Of a stretch of 64,000 nt of DNA, positions 1 through 8,339 are shown piece after piece. Under the pieces are notes generated by a model, which saw only the letters and a program-made list of their open reading frames with translations, was not told the DNA's origin and searched no databases. The position numbers and the translations under genes are program-made. Each line of letters starts with the position of its first letter. Position 1 is the first letter of the stretch. The stretch comes from Dorea sp. 5-2 (GTDB lineage: Bacteria > Bacillota > Clostridia > Lachnospirales > Lachnospiraceae), in the NCBI RefSeq assembly GCF_000403455.2, contig NZ_KE159737.1, forward strand, positions 27,642 through 91,641, in the 5' to 3' direction.

Positions 1-2
1 AG

Positions 3-1160
3 GCAAGGCAGGCCATGAAAGACGGCGATTATATCGGCGCACGGGCGCCCTACGGCTACCGCAAAGACCCGGACAACTGCCATAAACTGCTGATCGATGA
101 AGATACCGCCCCTGTTGTGAGGCAGATTTTTGAGTGGGCGCATGGGCATGTGGCGCTGAACCGTATCGTCCGCAACCTGAATGAAATGGGGATCACAGCG
201 CCCAGCCATTACAAAAAATCCACCGGGGAGATCACCAGCCCCGGCCTGATCGGGAGCGGGAAATGGCAGACACGAACCGTAATGAAGATTCTGGAAAGCG
301 AAGTCTACACCGGCGATCTGGTGCAGGGAAAGACAAAGATCGTGGACCATCAGCAGGTTAAGGCCGGGGAGGACAACCTGATTATTGCAAGACGCACCCA
401 TGAACCAATCATCAGTTATGAGCTCTTTACAGCGGTGCAGGAATACCGGAAACAAATCTGTGAGGAAAGCCGGGCGGTCCCAAAGCGGCCCTACACCCCA
501 AACATTTTCAAGGGGAAGGTGTTCTGTGCCGACTGCGGCAGGAGCCTCCACCGGCAGCGCGCCGAGCGCAAGAAAGGGCCGGATGTTTACTGGTTCCACT
601 GCCTCACCAACAGCCGTGTGGCAAAGGATAGCTGTAAAGGCGTGATGATGCAGGAAACGGAGCTTATCGCCACGGTCACAGCTATTCTGGAAAAAGAGCT
701 GTCTGTTGCCCTGGGAATGTCCCTCCCCCTCTTTCAGCTGGAGGCAAAACAGAAAAAGGACAAAGACAGGCTGAAAACCCAGATGTCGGCCAGGCGGCAG
801 GAAACCGAAAAGAAACGCCGGCTGATCCGCGGACTGTATGAGAACTTCGTCCAGGGCATCTTAACAAACGAGGAATACTTTGAGCTGAAAGCGGATTATG
901 AGGAATCCATCCGTACACTGTCCGGCGAGATTGAGGCGCTTGAAAAAGATATGGACGCCCTGGACAGCCGGCTTGTGCGCTGCCGGTCAATGGAAAAGGA
1001 TGCGAAATCGCTGACACAAGACCATGCGCTTACGGCAGAACTGATTGACCGGCTGATTGAGCGGATTGAAATCGACCATGAGCGGAATATCCATGTAACT
1101 TTCCGCTTCAAGAGTGAATTCCAGGGAAAGGCGGTGGAACCATGCACAAAAAATATGTGA
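3..1160 (+). CDS. Large serine recombinase, C-terminal part (cut by window start)
   Basis: The reading frame is open from the first bases, and the visible protein begins inside the family's middle section (the IGARAPYGYRK motif), so the N-terminal catalytic resolvase domain lies upstream of the window. Visible parts in order are the recombinase domain (PYGYRK, then IFEWA, then the RTVMKILESEVYTGD stretch), a zinc ribbon beginning VFCADCGRSL with a second Cys pair about 30 residues on, and a long charged coiled coil. This is the usual layout of transposon and integrative-element integrases. The methionine at 15 is internal, not a start. The stop overlaps the next recombinase by 19 bp, so the two are probably translationally coupled. 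GC content is clearly higher than in the defence and glycan genes downstream, which fits a foreign mobile element. Confidence 0.9.
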   Translation, partial: ARQAMKDGDYIGARAPYGYRKDPDNCHKLLIDEDTAPVVRQIFEWAHGHVALNRIVRNLNEMGITAPSHYKKSTGEITSPGLIGSGKWQTRTVMKILESEVYTGDLVQGKTKIVDHQQVKAGEDNLIIARRTHEPIISYELFTAVQEYRKQICEESRAVPKRPYTPNIFKGKVFCADCGRSLHRQRAERKKGPDVYWFHCLTNSRVAKDSCKGVMMQETELIATVTAILEKELSVALGMSLPLFQLEAKQKKDKDRLKTQMSARRQETEKKRRLIRGLYENFVQGILTNEEYFELKADYEESIRTLSGEIEALEKDMDALDSRLVRCRSMEKDAKSLTQDHALTAELIDRLIERIEIDHERNIHVTFRFKSEFQGKAVEPCTKNM

Positions 1161-2686
1161 TCGCCCTTTATATCCGTCTGTCCGTGGAGGACTTTAAGAC
1201 CGAGAGTTTGAGTATTCCCAACCAAAAGCTGATCCTCCGGGAAAAGGCCATGTCGCTGCCGGAATGGGATAACGGCGAAGTGCTGGAATTTGTTGATAAC
1301 GGCCATACGGGCACGAATTTTGAGCGCCCTGCGGTACAGGAGCTTTTGACGATGGTCCAGGCCGGGAAGATCGACTGTATCATCGTAAAAGACCTCTCCC
1401 GGTTTGGCCGTAACAGCATTGAGACCGGCTATTTCATAGAGCGGGTATTTCCGCTCTACCATACCCGGTTTATCTCAGTCAGTGATGATTTTGACACCGC
1501 CAATTTCAAAGGAGATACCGGAGGGATTGACGTTGCCTTTAAGTATCTTATCAGCGAATGTTACAGCCGGGATATGTCCATGAAAACGAAAAGCGCCAAA
1601 TACGCAAAGATGCGCCGGGGCGAATACCAGAGCGTCATCTGTCCCTATGGCTACCGCAAGAGCGCAGACGGGCGCATGGAACCGGACGGGGATGTCGCAG
1701 GGATTGTCCGGCAGGTATTTGAATGGGCGGCTGACGGCAATACGGCCGCCGAGATCACGCGGAAACTGTATGCCATGAATATCCCTACCCCTGGGGAATA
1801 CCGGAGGGATAAAGGGAAAGACCACTATAATGTGTCCAGGACACACGGCGTCTGGAGCAGCTCAACAGTCCTGCGGATGCTGGAGGACCAGCGGTATATC
1901 GGCACCTATGTGATCGGCAAGCGTAAGGTACAGGAAATCGGCAGCCGCCGCATGAAGCTAAAGGATGAAAGCGAATGGTTCAAAATACCGGACCACCACC
2001 CGGCAATCGTAAGCATGGAGCTGTTTGAGAAAGCCAACGCTTCGATCAGGCGTTTCTCCCTTCCGAATAAAAAACGGCGCGACTACCTTCTCCGCGGGAA
2101 AGTATTCTGCGGATGCTGCGACCATGCTATGTCACTTAGAAATGGAACGTGGTTTTACTGCCGTCACTCCGAAGTGGCAGAAACCCTCCCCTGCCATGGG
2201 GTGCGAGTGAAAATGGCTGATCTGGAGCAGGCGGTCCTTGAAACAATCCGGGCACAGATGTGTCCGGCGCTGGGGATTGACAGCAGCAAGGATAAGCTGA
2301 ATTTGCAGACGGTCCAGCAGGCCGAGCACGAAGAAAAGCTGCGCTCTATTCAGGACAGCAAACGGCAGCTTTATGAACAGTATGCACTTGGAGAGATTGA
2401 CCTGGAAACCTATCAGGAGCGCAAGGCGGTATATGATGCGGAACTGGTGCAAGCAAGGAATGTCCATGCCGCCATTACCGCACAGACCAGGCAGATACAG
2501 AGCGATTATGAAGCAAAGCTGAAACAGCGTGAGATCGTTCAGGAAGTAGGCAGCGCCGACACACTGACGCAAGCCCTGATTGACAGGCTTATCAGTAAGG
2601 TCTATATCTTTCCGGGAGACCGGATCGAGATTGAATATGTGACACAGGATTTCTTAGGAATAAGCGAACCAGGAAAGGAGGCGTGA
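1142..2686 (+). CDS. Large serine recombinase (site-specific integrase)
   Basis: A complete 514-residue large serine recombinase that cuts and rejoins DNA through a serine-DNA intermediate. The N-terminal resolvase domain has the catalytic serine at about residue 14 (YIRLSVED) and the conserved KDLSRFGR segment. The recombinase domain follows (CPYGYRK, IVRQVFEWA, STVLRMLEDQRYIGTY). A zinc ribbon starts with FCGCC and has later Cys residues at WFYCRH and LPCHG. The C-terminus is a charged coiled coil. Its start lies inside the previous recombinase gene. Paired or triple large serine recombinases of this kind usually sit at one end of integrative elements in gut Clostridia. No attachment site could be identified. 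The family is certain; which element it moves is not known. Confidence 0.93.
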   Translation: MHKKYVIALYIRLSVEDFKTESLSIPNQKLILREKAMSLPEWDNGEVLEFVDNGHTGTNFERPAVQELLTMVQAGKIDCIIVKDLSRFGRNSIETGYFIERVFPLYHTRFISVSDDFDTANFKGDTGGIDVAFKYLISECYSRDMSMKTKSAKYAKMRRGEYQSVICPYGYRKSADGRMEPDGDVAGIVRQVFEWAADGNTAAEITRKLYAMNIPTPGEYRRDKGKDHYNVSRTHGVWSSSTVLRMLEDQRYIGTYVIGKRKVQEIGSRRMKLKDESEWFKIPDHHPAIVSMELFEKANASIRRFSLPNKKRRDYLLRGKVFCGCCDHAMSLRNGTWFYCRHSEVAETLPCHGVRVKMADLEQAVLETIRAQMCPALGIDSSKDKLNLQTVQQAEHEEKLRSIQDSKRQLYEQYALGEIDLETYQERKAVYDAELVQARNVHAAITAQTRQIQSDYEAKLKQREIVQEVGSADTLTQALIDRLISKVYIFPGDRIEIEYVTQDFLGISEPGKEA

Positions 2687-2689
2687 GCC

Positions 2690-5527
2690 ATGAATACCGT
2701 ATTAAGCAACTACGGGCAGCTATGCGGCTGCCCGGAAACCCTCAAAAAAAGTTGTAAATTTTTTTGTCGTGGGCTTGACATACGGGTGGTAGAGATCGTG
2801 AGAGGTGAGGAATTCAAGATTGCTGTAAAAGATAAAATAACGGAAAATGATATGTTTATCAAAGAGTATAGGCGCGCAGCCGTCATGTTGGATGAAATTA
2901 CAGGCGCTTCGCTGAGGATGAATGCCATAGAAGGGAAAAAGAAAAAATGGACTTGGAAACGGCAGGATTTCGAAAATAACATTATTGCATTTTGCGGAGA
3001 CCGGGGGGAAGGAAAGAGCAGCGCCATGATGACGTTTGTCAATGCAGCGTATGAGAAAGAAGAGAATAGGGGAGACCTTTTTTCATCATGCAAGAACCTG
3101 CAAAAGGTGAGCTTTGTGGAGCCGATCTTGATAGATCCCTCTATGTTTGACGACGTGCATAACATATTGGATATTGTGCTTGCGAAGATTTTTGGAAAAT
3201 TCTCAGATCGCTATGAACAAGATAATCAGTGGGTGGATGAGGTGACAAGAGACCGGTTGGTGAATCAGTTTCAAAAGGTATATCGGGATATTTCGCTGAT
3301 CAACAACCAGGAGAAGATGCTGGACGATGAATTTGATTATGAAGGAAATATCAGCAAATTGTCAAAATTAGGCGAGAGTACGAATTTGAAAAGGGAACTG
3401 TCTGAGCTGATTGAAATGTATTTGAAGTTTGTAGATGGGCAAAACGGGAATTCGCAGATGATCATAGCGATCGATGATCTGGATCTGTGTAGTTCTAATG
3501 CCTATAAGATGGCGGAACAGATCAGAAAGTATCTGATCATCCCGAATATAGCGATCGTGATCAGTGTGAAGATCGACCAGTTGGAATTATGTGTCAGGGA
3601 GCAGAATCTGCGCGACTTTGAAAAAATATATCAGAATAAGGATGAAGGGGTATATAGCCAGTTGAATCGAGAAGTACAGACGATGGCGGAGCGGTATGTG
3701 GCAAAACTGATTCCAGGGCAGAGGAGGATTTATCTGGCTAAGATACAGAATCTGGATGAGGTGCATATTGTCTATAAGGAGCAGGATGGGGAAACGATTA
3801 TATGGGATTCGAGGGAAGCAAGAGAAACATCAAAAGGAGCGGGGCTCTTCGTGCAAGCGATGATCGACTTGATATACGAGAGGACAGGAATGCGCTTCCT
3901 GCTAGAAGAGAATGGATCCAGTTATCTGTTCCCGAATAATCTGCGGGATATCATCAGCTGGATTACGATGATCGTGAAGCTAAATAAAGTTGACAGAGTA
4001 AATGACACGGAAAAAGATAAGGTTTATCTGGAGAATATTTTGATATTCAAGGAGTATTTTGAGAAGGAGTGGTCCGGGGATAATCTGATGTTATATGACG
4101 GATCGACCTTAGAGGATATTGGAAATATGGATATTTACCATATGCATATAGTAGTATGTAAGATATTAGAAAATATTTGTTCTCGGATCGAACTGCTGCG
4201 TAATCCGGAATTAATTTTATACGATGCAGATAGCCGGGACAGTTTTTTTCGTGTAATGGGGCTTTTTGAGATCGGCGGAAATATTACCGTTGATCCCAAG
4301 CTGGAGGCGTATATCTATAGGCTGCGGGCATTGTATACGATGAAGATGAACAGCATTTTGCGGAATCATGATAACCAGTTGAACGGCGGGATGGCGGATT
4401 TTATAAAGGGGTATATCTGGGGACCATGGTTTAAGGGAGTACTTCCGATGGAGCAGGAATCCAGGCTGGATCGTTCTCGTTTTGTTTTGGAAACCATAGA
4501 TGGATTTAACTGTATATTGGGAAAGCTGAATAAAGAAGCGGCTGGACTGACGATTCCTGAACATGGGAAAAGTTATTATATATCTTATATTACGAATGGA
4601 AGAGGCAGGGAGGATTATATCAAGACATGGATCTTACTTGCACTATTTTCTAATATATCTTATACAAGTAGTAACCGCCAGGTATTTTCTTCAAATGGAG
4701 CAATGATCTCTGGCAATAATCAGGTTTGTGAGCATGTGCAGATCAGTCTGGAAAATTATCTTGTTGGATTGAGTAATCTGGATGTTCTCTGCGATAAGAT
4801 AAATATAGATTATCTGGGAATAAAAGAAGAGGAATATAAAAAGATCATTGAGGAGCTTAAAAGAAATAACCGAAACAGTATTCAGCGCACAAGAGAAATT
4901 ATTTCTAATATAGACATTGCGGTTGGGCTGAAAGACTATTGTACAAGACGCCGGGATTATAGGAAAGCTACGAAAAACGCTGTTGAACGAAGCAGAAGGC
5001 TTGTAGAGACGTTCTTTATAAATGTGCAAAGATATATGGTTCAGTGCGGGATAGAGTGTGACTCGGGAGAATTTTTAAACTTTTCGGTAGGAGAAGTGAA
5101 AATAGACGTAGGGGAATTATATGCCGATCTCTTTGAGTTAAGCGTTCAAAATGAACCGTTAAGAAGGCAGTTGGAAGAAGAGCGAGAAATTGATCAATGT
5201 GTCTTGGAATTCAGACGAAAGATCACGGAGATTCCGAAAGACTGGAATCCTGAAAATTATGTGGAGTATCATGTGTCCAGCAGTCTGAGGAACTTTTCGG
5301 CAGAGAATATGAAAATTAACCTGGACAATTTTGCATCTTCTATAAGCCAGTATATCGGGGCATATAAGAAGCTCCCGCAGGGGCTTGATGTAGACGGATT
5401 GTGCCGCCTGTACGGAGAAGTCATGAAAATATACCGGAGAAATAAGAAAGGGTTGATATCCAAGGAACAGCATGAAGAATATAAAAGACTGGTCAGAGTG
5501 CAGAAAGATATTGAGGCGGCGTTTTAG
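2690..5527 (+). CDS. rdrA: RdrA-like P-loop ATPase of a RADAR defence system
   Basis: A 945-residue protein with a Walker A motif at about residues 103-111 (GDRGEGKSS) and a Walker B at about 258-265 (IIAIDDLD). The rest is long, helical and of no simple family by eye. By itself it reads as a large KAP/STAND-like NTPase. The call rests on the next gene, an 880-residue adenosine deaminase: a large ATPase followed by a large divergent deaminase is the signature of RADAR, in which RdrA and RdrB form a supramolecular complex that restricts phage. The start is uncertain. The ATG at 2690 follows a strong AGGAGG site but the first 30-40 codons are GC-rich, Cys-rich and unlike the rest. GTG 2801 and ATG 2851 are alternatives. 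Only 32 bp separate it from rdrB. Confidence 0.8.
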   Translation: MNTVLSNYGQLCGCPETLKKSCKFFCRGLDIRVVEIVRGEEFKIAVKDKITENDMFIKEYRRAAVMLDEITGASLRMNAIEGKKKKWTWKRQDFENNIIAFCGDRGEGKSSAMMTFVNAAYEKEENRGDLFSSCKNLQKVSFVEPILIDPSMFDDVHNILDIVLAKIFGKFSDRYEQDNQWVDEVTRDRLVNQFQKVYRDISLINNQEKMLDDEFDYEGNISKLSKLGESTNLKRELSELIEMYLKFVDGQNGNSQMIIAIDDLDLCSSNAYKMAEQIRKYLIIPNIAIVISVKIDQLELCVREQNLRDFEKIYQNKDEGVYSQLNREVQTMAERYVAKLIPGQRRIYLAKIQNLDEVHIVYKEQDGETIIWDSREARETSKGAGLFVQAMIDLIYERTGMRFLLEENGSSYLFPNNLRDIISWITMIVKLNKVDRVNDTEKDKVYLENILIFKEYFEKEWSGDNLMLYDGSTLEDIGNMDIYHMHIVVCKILENICSRIELLRNPELILYDADSRDSFFRVMGLFEIGGNITVDPKLEAYIYRLRALYTMKMNSILRNHDNQLNGGMADFIKGYIWGPWFKGVLPMEQESRLDRSRFVLETIDGFNCILGKLNKEAAGLTIPEHGKSYYISYITNGRGREDYIKTWILLALFSNISYTSSNRQVFSSNGAMISGNNQVCEHVQISLENYLVGLSNLDVLCDKINIDYLGIKEEEYKKIIEELKRNNRNSIQRTREIISNIDIAVGLKDYCTRRRDYRKATKNAVERSRRLVETFFINVQRYMVQCGIECDSGEFLNFSVGEVKIDVGELYADLFELSVQNEPLRRQLEEEREIDQCVLEFRRKITEIPKDWNPENYVEYHVSSSLRNFSAENMKINLDNFASSISQYIGAYKKLPQGLDVDGLCRLYGEVMKIYRRNKKGLISKEQHEEYKRLVRVQKDIEAAF

Positions 5528-5559
5528 AGGGTGTTTGAAAAGTATGAAGAGGAATAGGT

Positions 5560-8202
5560 ATGGATATTGAAAAAGGAAATCTGGAGATATTATTTTTAAA
5601 AATACCATATTATAAGATCCTGACGAAGCGTCATGCGGATGGGACAGGGCATGATCATAAGAAAGTTGACGAGAAGCTGTATATGCAGTATTCTCAAAGT
5701 GTATTCCCATATTACTCGGAAGATGAGAGAAAGAACAATTATATGAAGCTGATTCAGGATATGAGGGATAATACGGAGAATTCCCCTAATATTTTCCGCT
5801 TTATTATGAATATAGCGAACAGGATGCTCACATATGACGGGAATGAGATTACCTGCAAGTTCGACGAGATGCTGCGGTGGCGGGAGATATCCTTTCAGCT
5901 TGGCCAGGATTTCTTCACCTGCGCGTTCTTGGCGGAACACGATCTTAAGTGGGGGTATCGGACAAAGAATTTCTCATGGCTGCCGATCATCCGCAGTGAC
6001 GACGACCGGCTTCATAATATATTGAAGCGAGGGATCGCGGATAATCATTTCCATTTGAATGGTTCTACGAAGATATTTGAATTAAACTGGATATGCCTGA
6101 TGAATCTGATCGACGGAAGGTTGCATGATTTCAGGAAGATCTCCAAAGCACTACAGATTCATTATACGGATCGAGTGAAATGTAAGGGGAAGCGGGAAAG
6201 CTTTTATGCGGAATGTCAGCGGGCGGCGCTTTGCAGAGTATATCTCTTCGGCGTGTTAAAAGGGAGACGCAGCCTGGAGGAACAAGCAAAGGAGCTTCTG
6301 TCAGCGGCGGAAAAGGGAAAGCCGATGGAGGAGATGGTCGCGGAGATCCAGGAACTCATCGTATTGGCGAAGAATGTCTATGGGGCGAGGGTGGACCAAA
6401 GAGCGATCCTGGATTATGCATTTGAGAAAGATATGACGGACAGTAATGACCGGGAGTGCTGTCTTCTGACAGGAGAGAGACGTTTCTTGTATGAGTGTTA
6501 TAAAGCTTCCGTTTGCAGGACGTTTCAGGATTACCAGAAGAATATTTTCTATGTATATCTGGCGATCCGCGCGCATTTTCGCGGTGAACTGATACAGATC
6601 AACAAGCAGGTGGGGTTCGCGAATTTCAGCAATTATCAGGGTCGCAAGGAGTATTTCATTAAGGGACAGAAGGAATATGAGGATGAGCTGATCAGGCTGG
6701 CGCTGAATGAGACCATGCGAAAGCAGAACATTGTCTCGCTGGAGGCGCGGATCTGTCCCAAGAAAAGTGCTTCGGCTCTGTATAAGGAGATCAGGCGGAA
6801 CCAGAATATTGTCGCAGGGAGAGGACAGCATAGCGGCGGAATCGACGACGTGATATTGGAAAGAAAAGCGTGGAGGAGAGATGTAAAGGAAAGGGAGAAA
6901 GATACGGAAGGCAGAAGGGGAGGCGGAAGTGACGGCGAAGAACGGCTAGAAGATAAGGTGATCTACGTTTTGCATTTTCCTAAGACTGAGGATAAAGGCT
7001 TTGCCTACGGAACAGCCCGGAATCAGAATGTGCGCAATGCTACGATGAAACAGGCAAGAAGTATTGCCGCATTATTGGAGAAAGGAACGGGGATCGGAGG
7101 GAAGATACGAGGGATAGACGCCTGTTCCAGTGAGATCTGCTGCCGGCCGGAAGTATTTGGACAGGTTTTTAGGTATCTGTTGGATATTGAATTCTCGCCG
7201 TCTCCTTTGCTGGCAGTTAATAGAAATCCGAAGAAGACGAAGCTTCATGCTACCTACCATGCGGGCGAGGATTTCTTTGATATTGTGGATGGTATTCGGG
7301 CGATTGACGAGACGATCCTGTTCTGCGGGCTTGGAAGGGGCAGCAGGATCGGGCATGGACTTGCGATGGGGATAGACCCCTATGAATATTATAAGTATAA
7401 GGGGTATAAGATCGTCCTTCCGAAACAGGTGCTTCTGGATGATATTGCCTGGATGCTAAATAAAGCGGATGAGATGGGCTGCGTGATCGAAAGCAGGCTT
7501 AAGGCGGAATTGAAAGAGCGGTATTATGAGTTGTATGAGGAGGTCTTTCGGGAAAATGTCCGGAATAATCCGAAGGCTTCGGTGAAGGATTATTATCAGA
7601 GTTGGAAGTTAAGAGGTGATAACCCTTATACATATCGTCTGGAAGAAGAGGAATTCCTGCGGAGAATGAGGCGGGGGAATCTGCGGAGGATAGACAGGTA
7701 TGAATTCAACGGAAGGATCCCGGATAGTCTGAGAAAGGTAGCGTGTTACAGGAATCTGTACCTTGCGTATCATTTTGACAGACGTGTCCGGGAAACCGGA
7801 GATGAGAGGACAGAATTTAAGGTAGATAAGCGGTATGCGGATATTGTATGCCAACTTCAGGATCAGATGATCCGGAAGCTTGTGGGGGAAGGGATCGGGA
7901 TTGAGACGAATCCTTCTTCGAATTATCTGATCGGGACGATCCATAAGTACGAAGAACATCCGATCCTGCGGTTTAATTCCAGGAAACTGAAGGAAACTCA
8001 GAAAAATATGTCACTGAATGTGTCGGTGAATACCGATGATCAGGGGGTGTTCGATACTTTGCTGGAAAATGAGTATGCGCTTATGACGCTGGCGCTTAAG
8101 AAAGCGAAGAATGAAGACGGGCAGCCGATGTATGATATTGAAGATATCTATGAATGGATCGATTATGTGAGGAAGATGGGGATTGAGCAGGTGTTTAATT
8201 GA
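5560..8202 (+). CDS. rdrB: RdrB-like adenosine deaminase of a RADAR defence system
   Basis: An 880-residue member of the metal-dependent adenosine/AMP deaminase superfamily, far longer than housekeeping adenosine deaminase (about 340 residues). The catalytic motifs are present in order: HxH at about residues 163-165 (DNHFHLNGS), HAGE at about 567-570 (TYHAGEDFFD) followed by GRGSRIGHG, and NTDD at about 824-827 (SVNTDDQG). These supply the zinc ligands, the catalytic Glu and the terminal Asp pair, so the enzyme looks active. Known RdrB deaminates adenosine nucleotides (and RNA adenosines in early reports) during phage infection. A very charged, Gly/Arg/Glu-rich insertion at about residues 432-467 looks like a disordered loop. 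The coupling with the upstream ATPase is the main evidence for the RADAR assignment. Confidence 0.87.
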   Translation: MDIEKGNLEILFLKIPYYKILTKRHADGTGHDHKKVDEKLYMQYSQSVFPYYSEDERKNNYMKLIQDMRDNTENSPNIFRFIMNIANRMLTYDGNEITCKFDEMLRWREISFQLGQDFFTCAFLAEHDLKWGYRTKNFSWLPIIRSDDDRLHNILKRGIADNHFHLNGSTKIFELNWICLMNLIDGRLHDFRKISKALQIHYTDRVKCKGKRESFYAECQRAALCRVYLFGVLKGRRSLEEQAKELLSAAEKGKPMEEMVAEIQELIVLAKNVYGARVDQRAILDYAFEKDMTDSNDRECCLLTGERRFLYECYKASVCRTFQDYQKNIFYVYLAIRAHFRGELIQINKQVGFANFSNYQGRKEYFIKGQKEYEDELIRLALNETMRKQNIVSLEARICPKKSASALYKEIRRNQNIVAGRGQHSGGIDDVILERKAWRRDVKEREKDTEGRRGGGSDGEERLEDKVIYVLHFPKTEDKGFAYGTARNQNVRNATMKQARSIAALLEKGTGIGGKIRGIDACSSEICCRPEVFGQVFRYLLDIEFSPSPLLAVNRNPKKTKLHATYHAGEDFFDIVDGIRAIDETILFCGLGRGSRIGHGLAMGIDPYEYYKYKGYKIVLPKQVLLDDIAWMLNKADEMGCVIESRLKAELKERYYELYEEVFRENVRNNPKASVKDYYQSWKLRGDNPYTYRLEEEEFLRRMRRGNLRRIDRYEFNGRIPDSLRKVACYRNLYLAYHFDRRVRETGDERTEFKVDKRYADIVCQLQDQMIRKLVGEGIGIETNPSSNYLIGTIHKYEEHPILRFNSRKLKETQKNMSLNVSVNTDDQGVFDTLLENEYALMTLALKKAKNEDGQPMYDIEDIYEWIDYVRKMGIEQVFN

Positions 8203-8245
8203 TGTTGAGGGGGGATGGGAATTTATTCTGAAATGTTTTGAGTGG

Positions 8246-8274
8246 TTGAAGTGTATGGGGAATTTTAGTATAAT
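8246..8274 (+). promoter_or_regulatory. Sigma-A type promoter for the AAA/nuclease-like gene
   Basis: A -35 TTGAAG at 8246-8251 and a perfect -10 TATAAT at 8269-8274 are separated by 17 bp. It sits between rdrB and the next gene, so that gene is probably transcribed independently of the RADAR pair. Confidence 0.65.
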
Positions 8275-8339
8275 AAAATATATTCTTGCTCTAGAGAAAT
8301 TAAAAAGCAGGCAATGCAGAGAGGAGTGCGAAGGTTAAG

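Noticed and set aside
896..1462. Long minus-strand open frame opposite the recombinases
   Set aside because: It spans the junction of two clearly coding plus-strand genes and has no ribosome site or recognisable domain.
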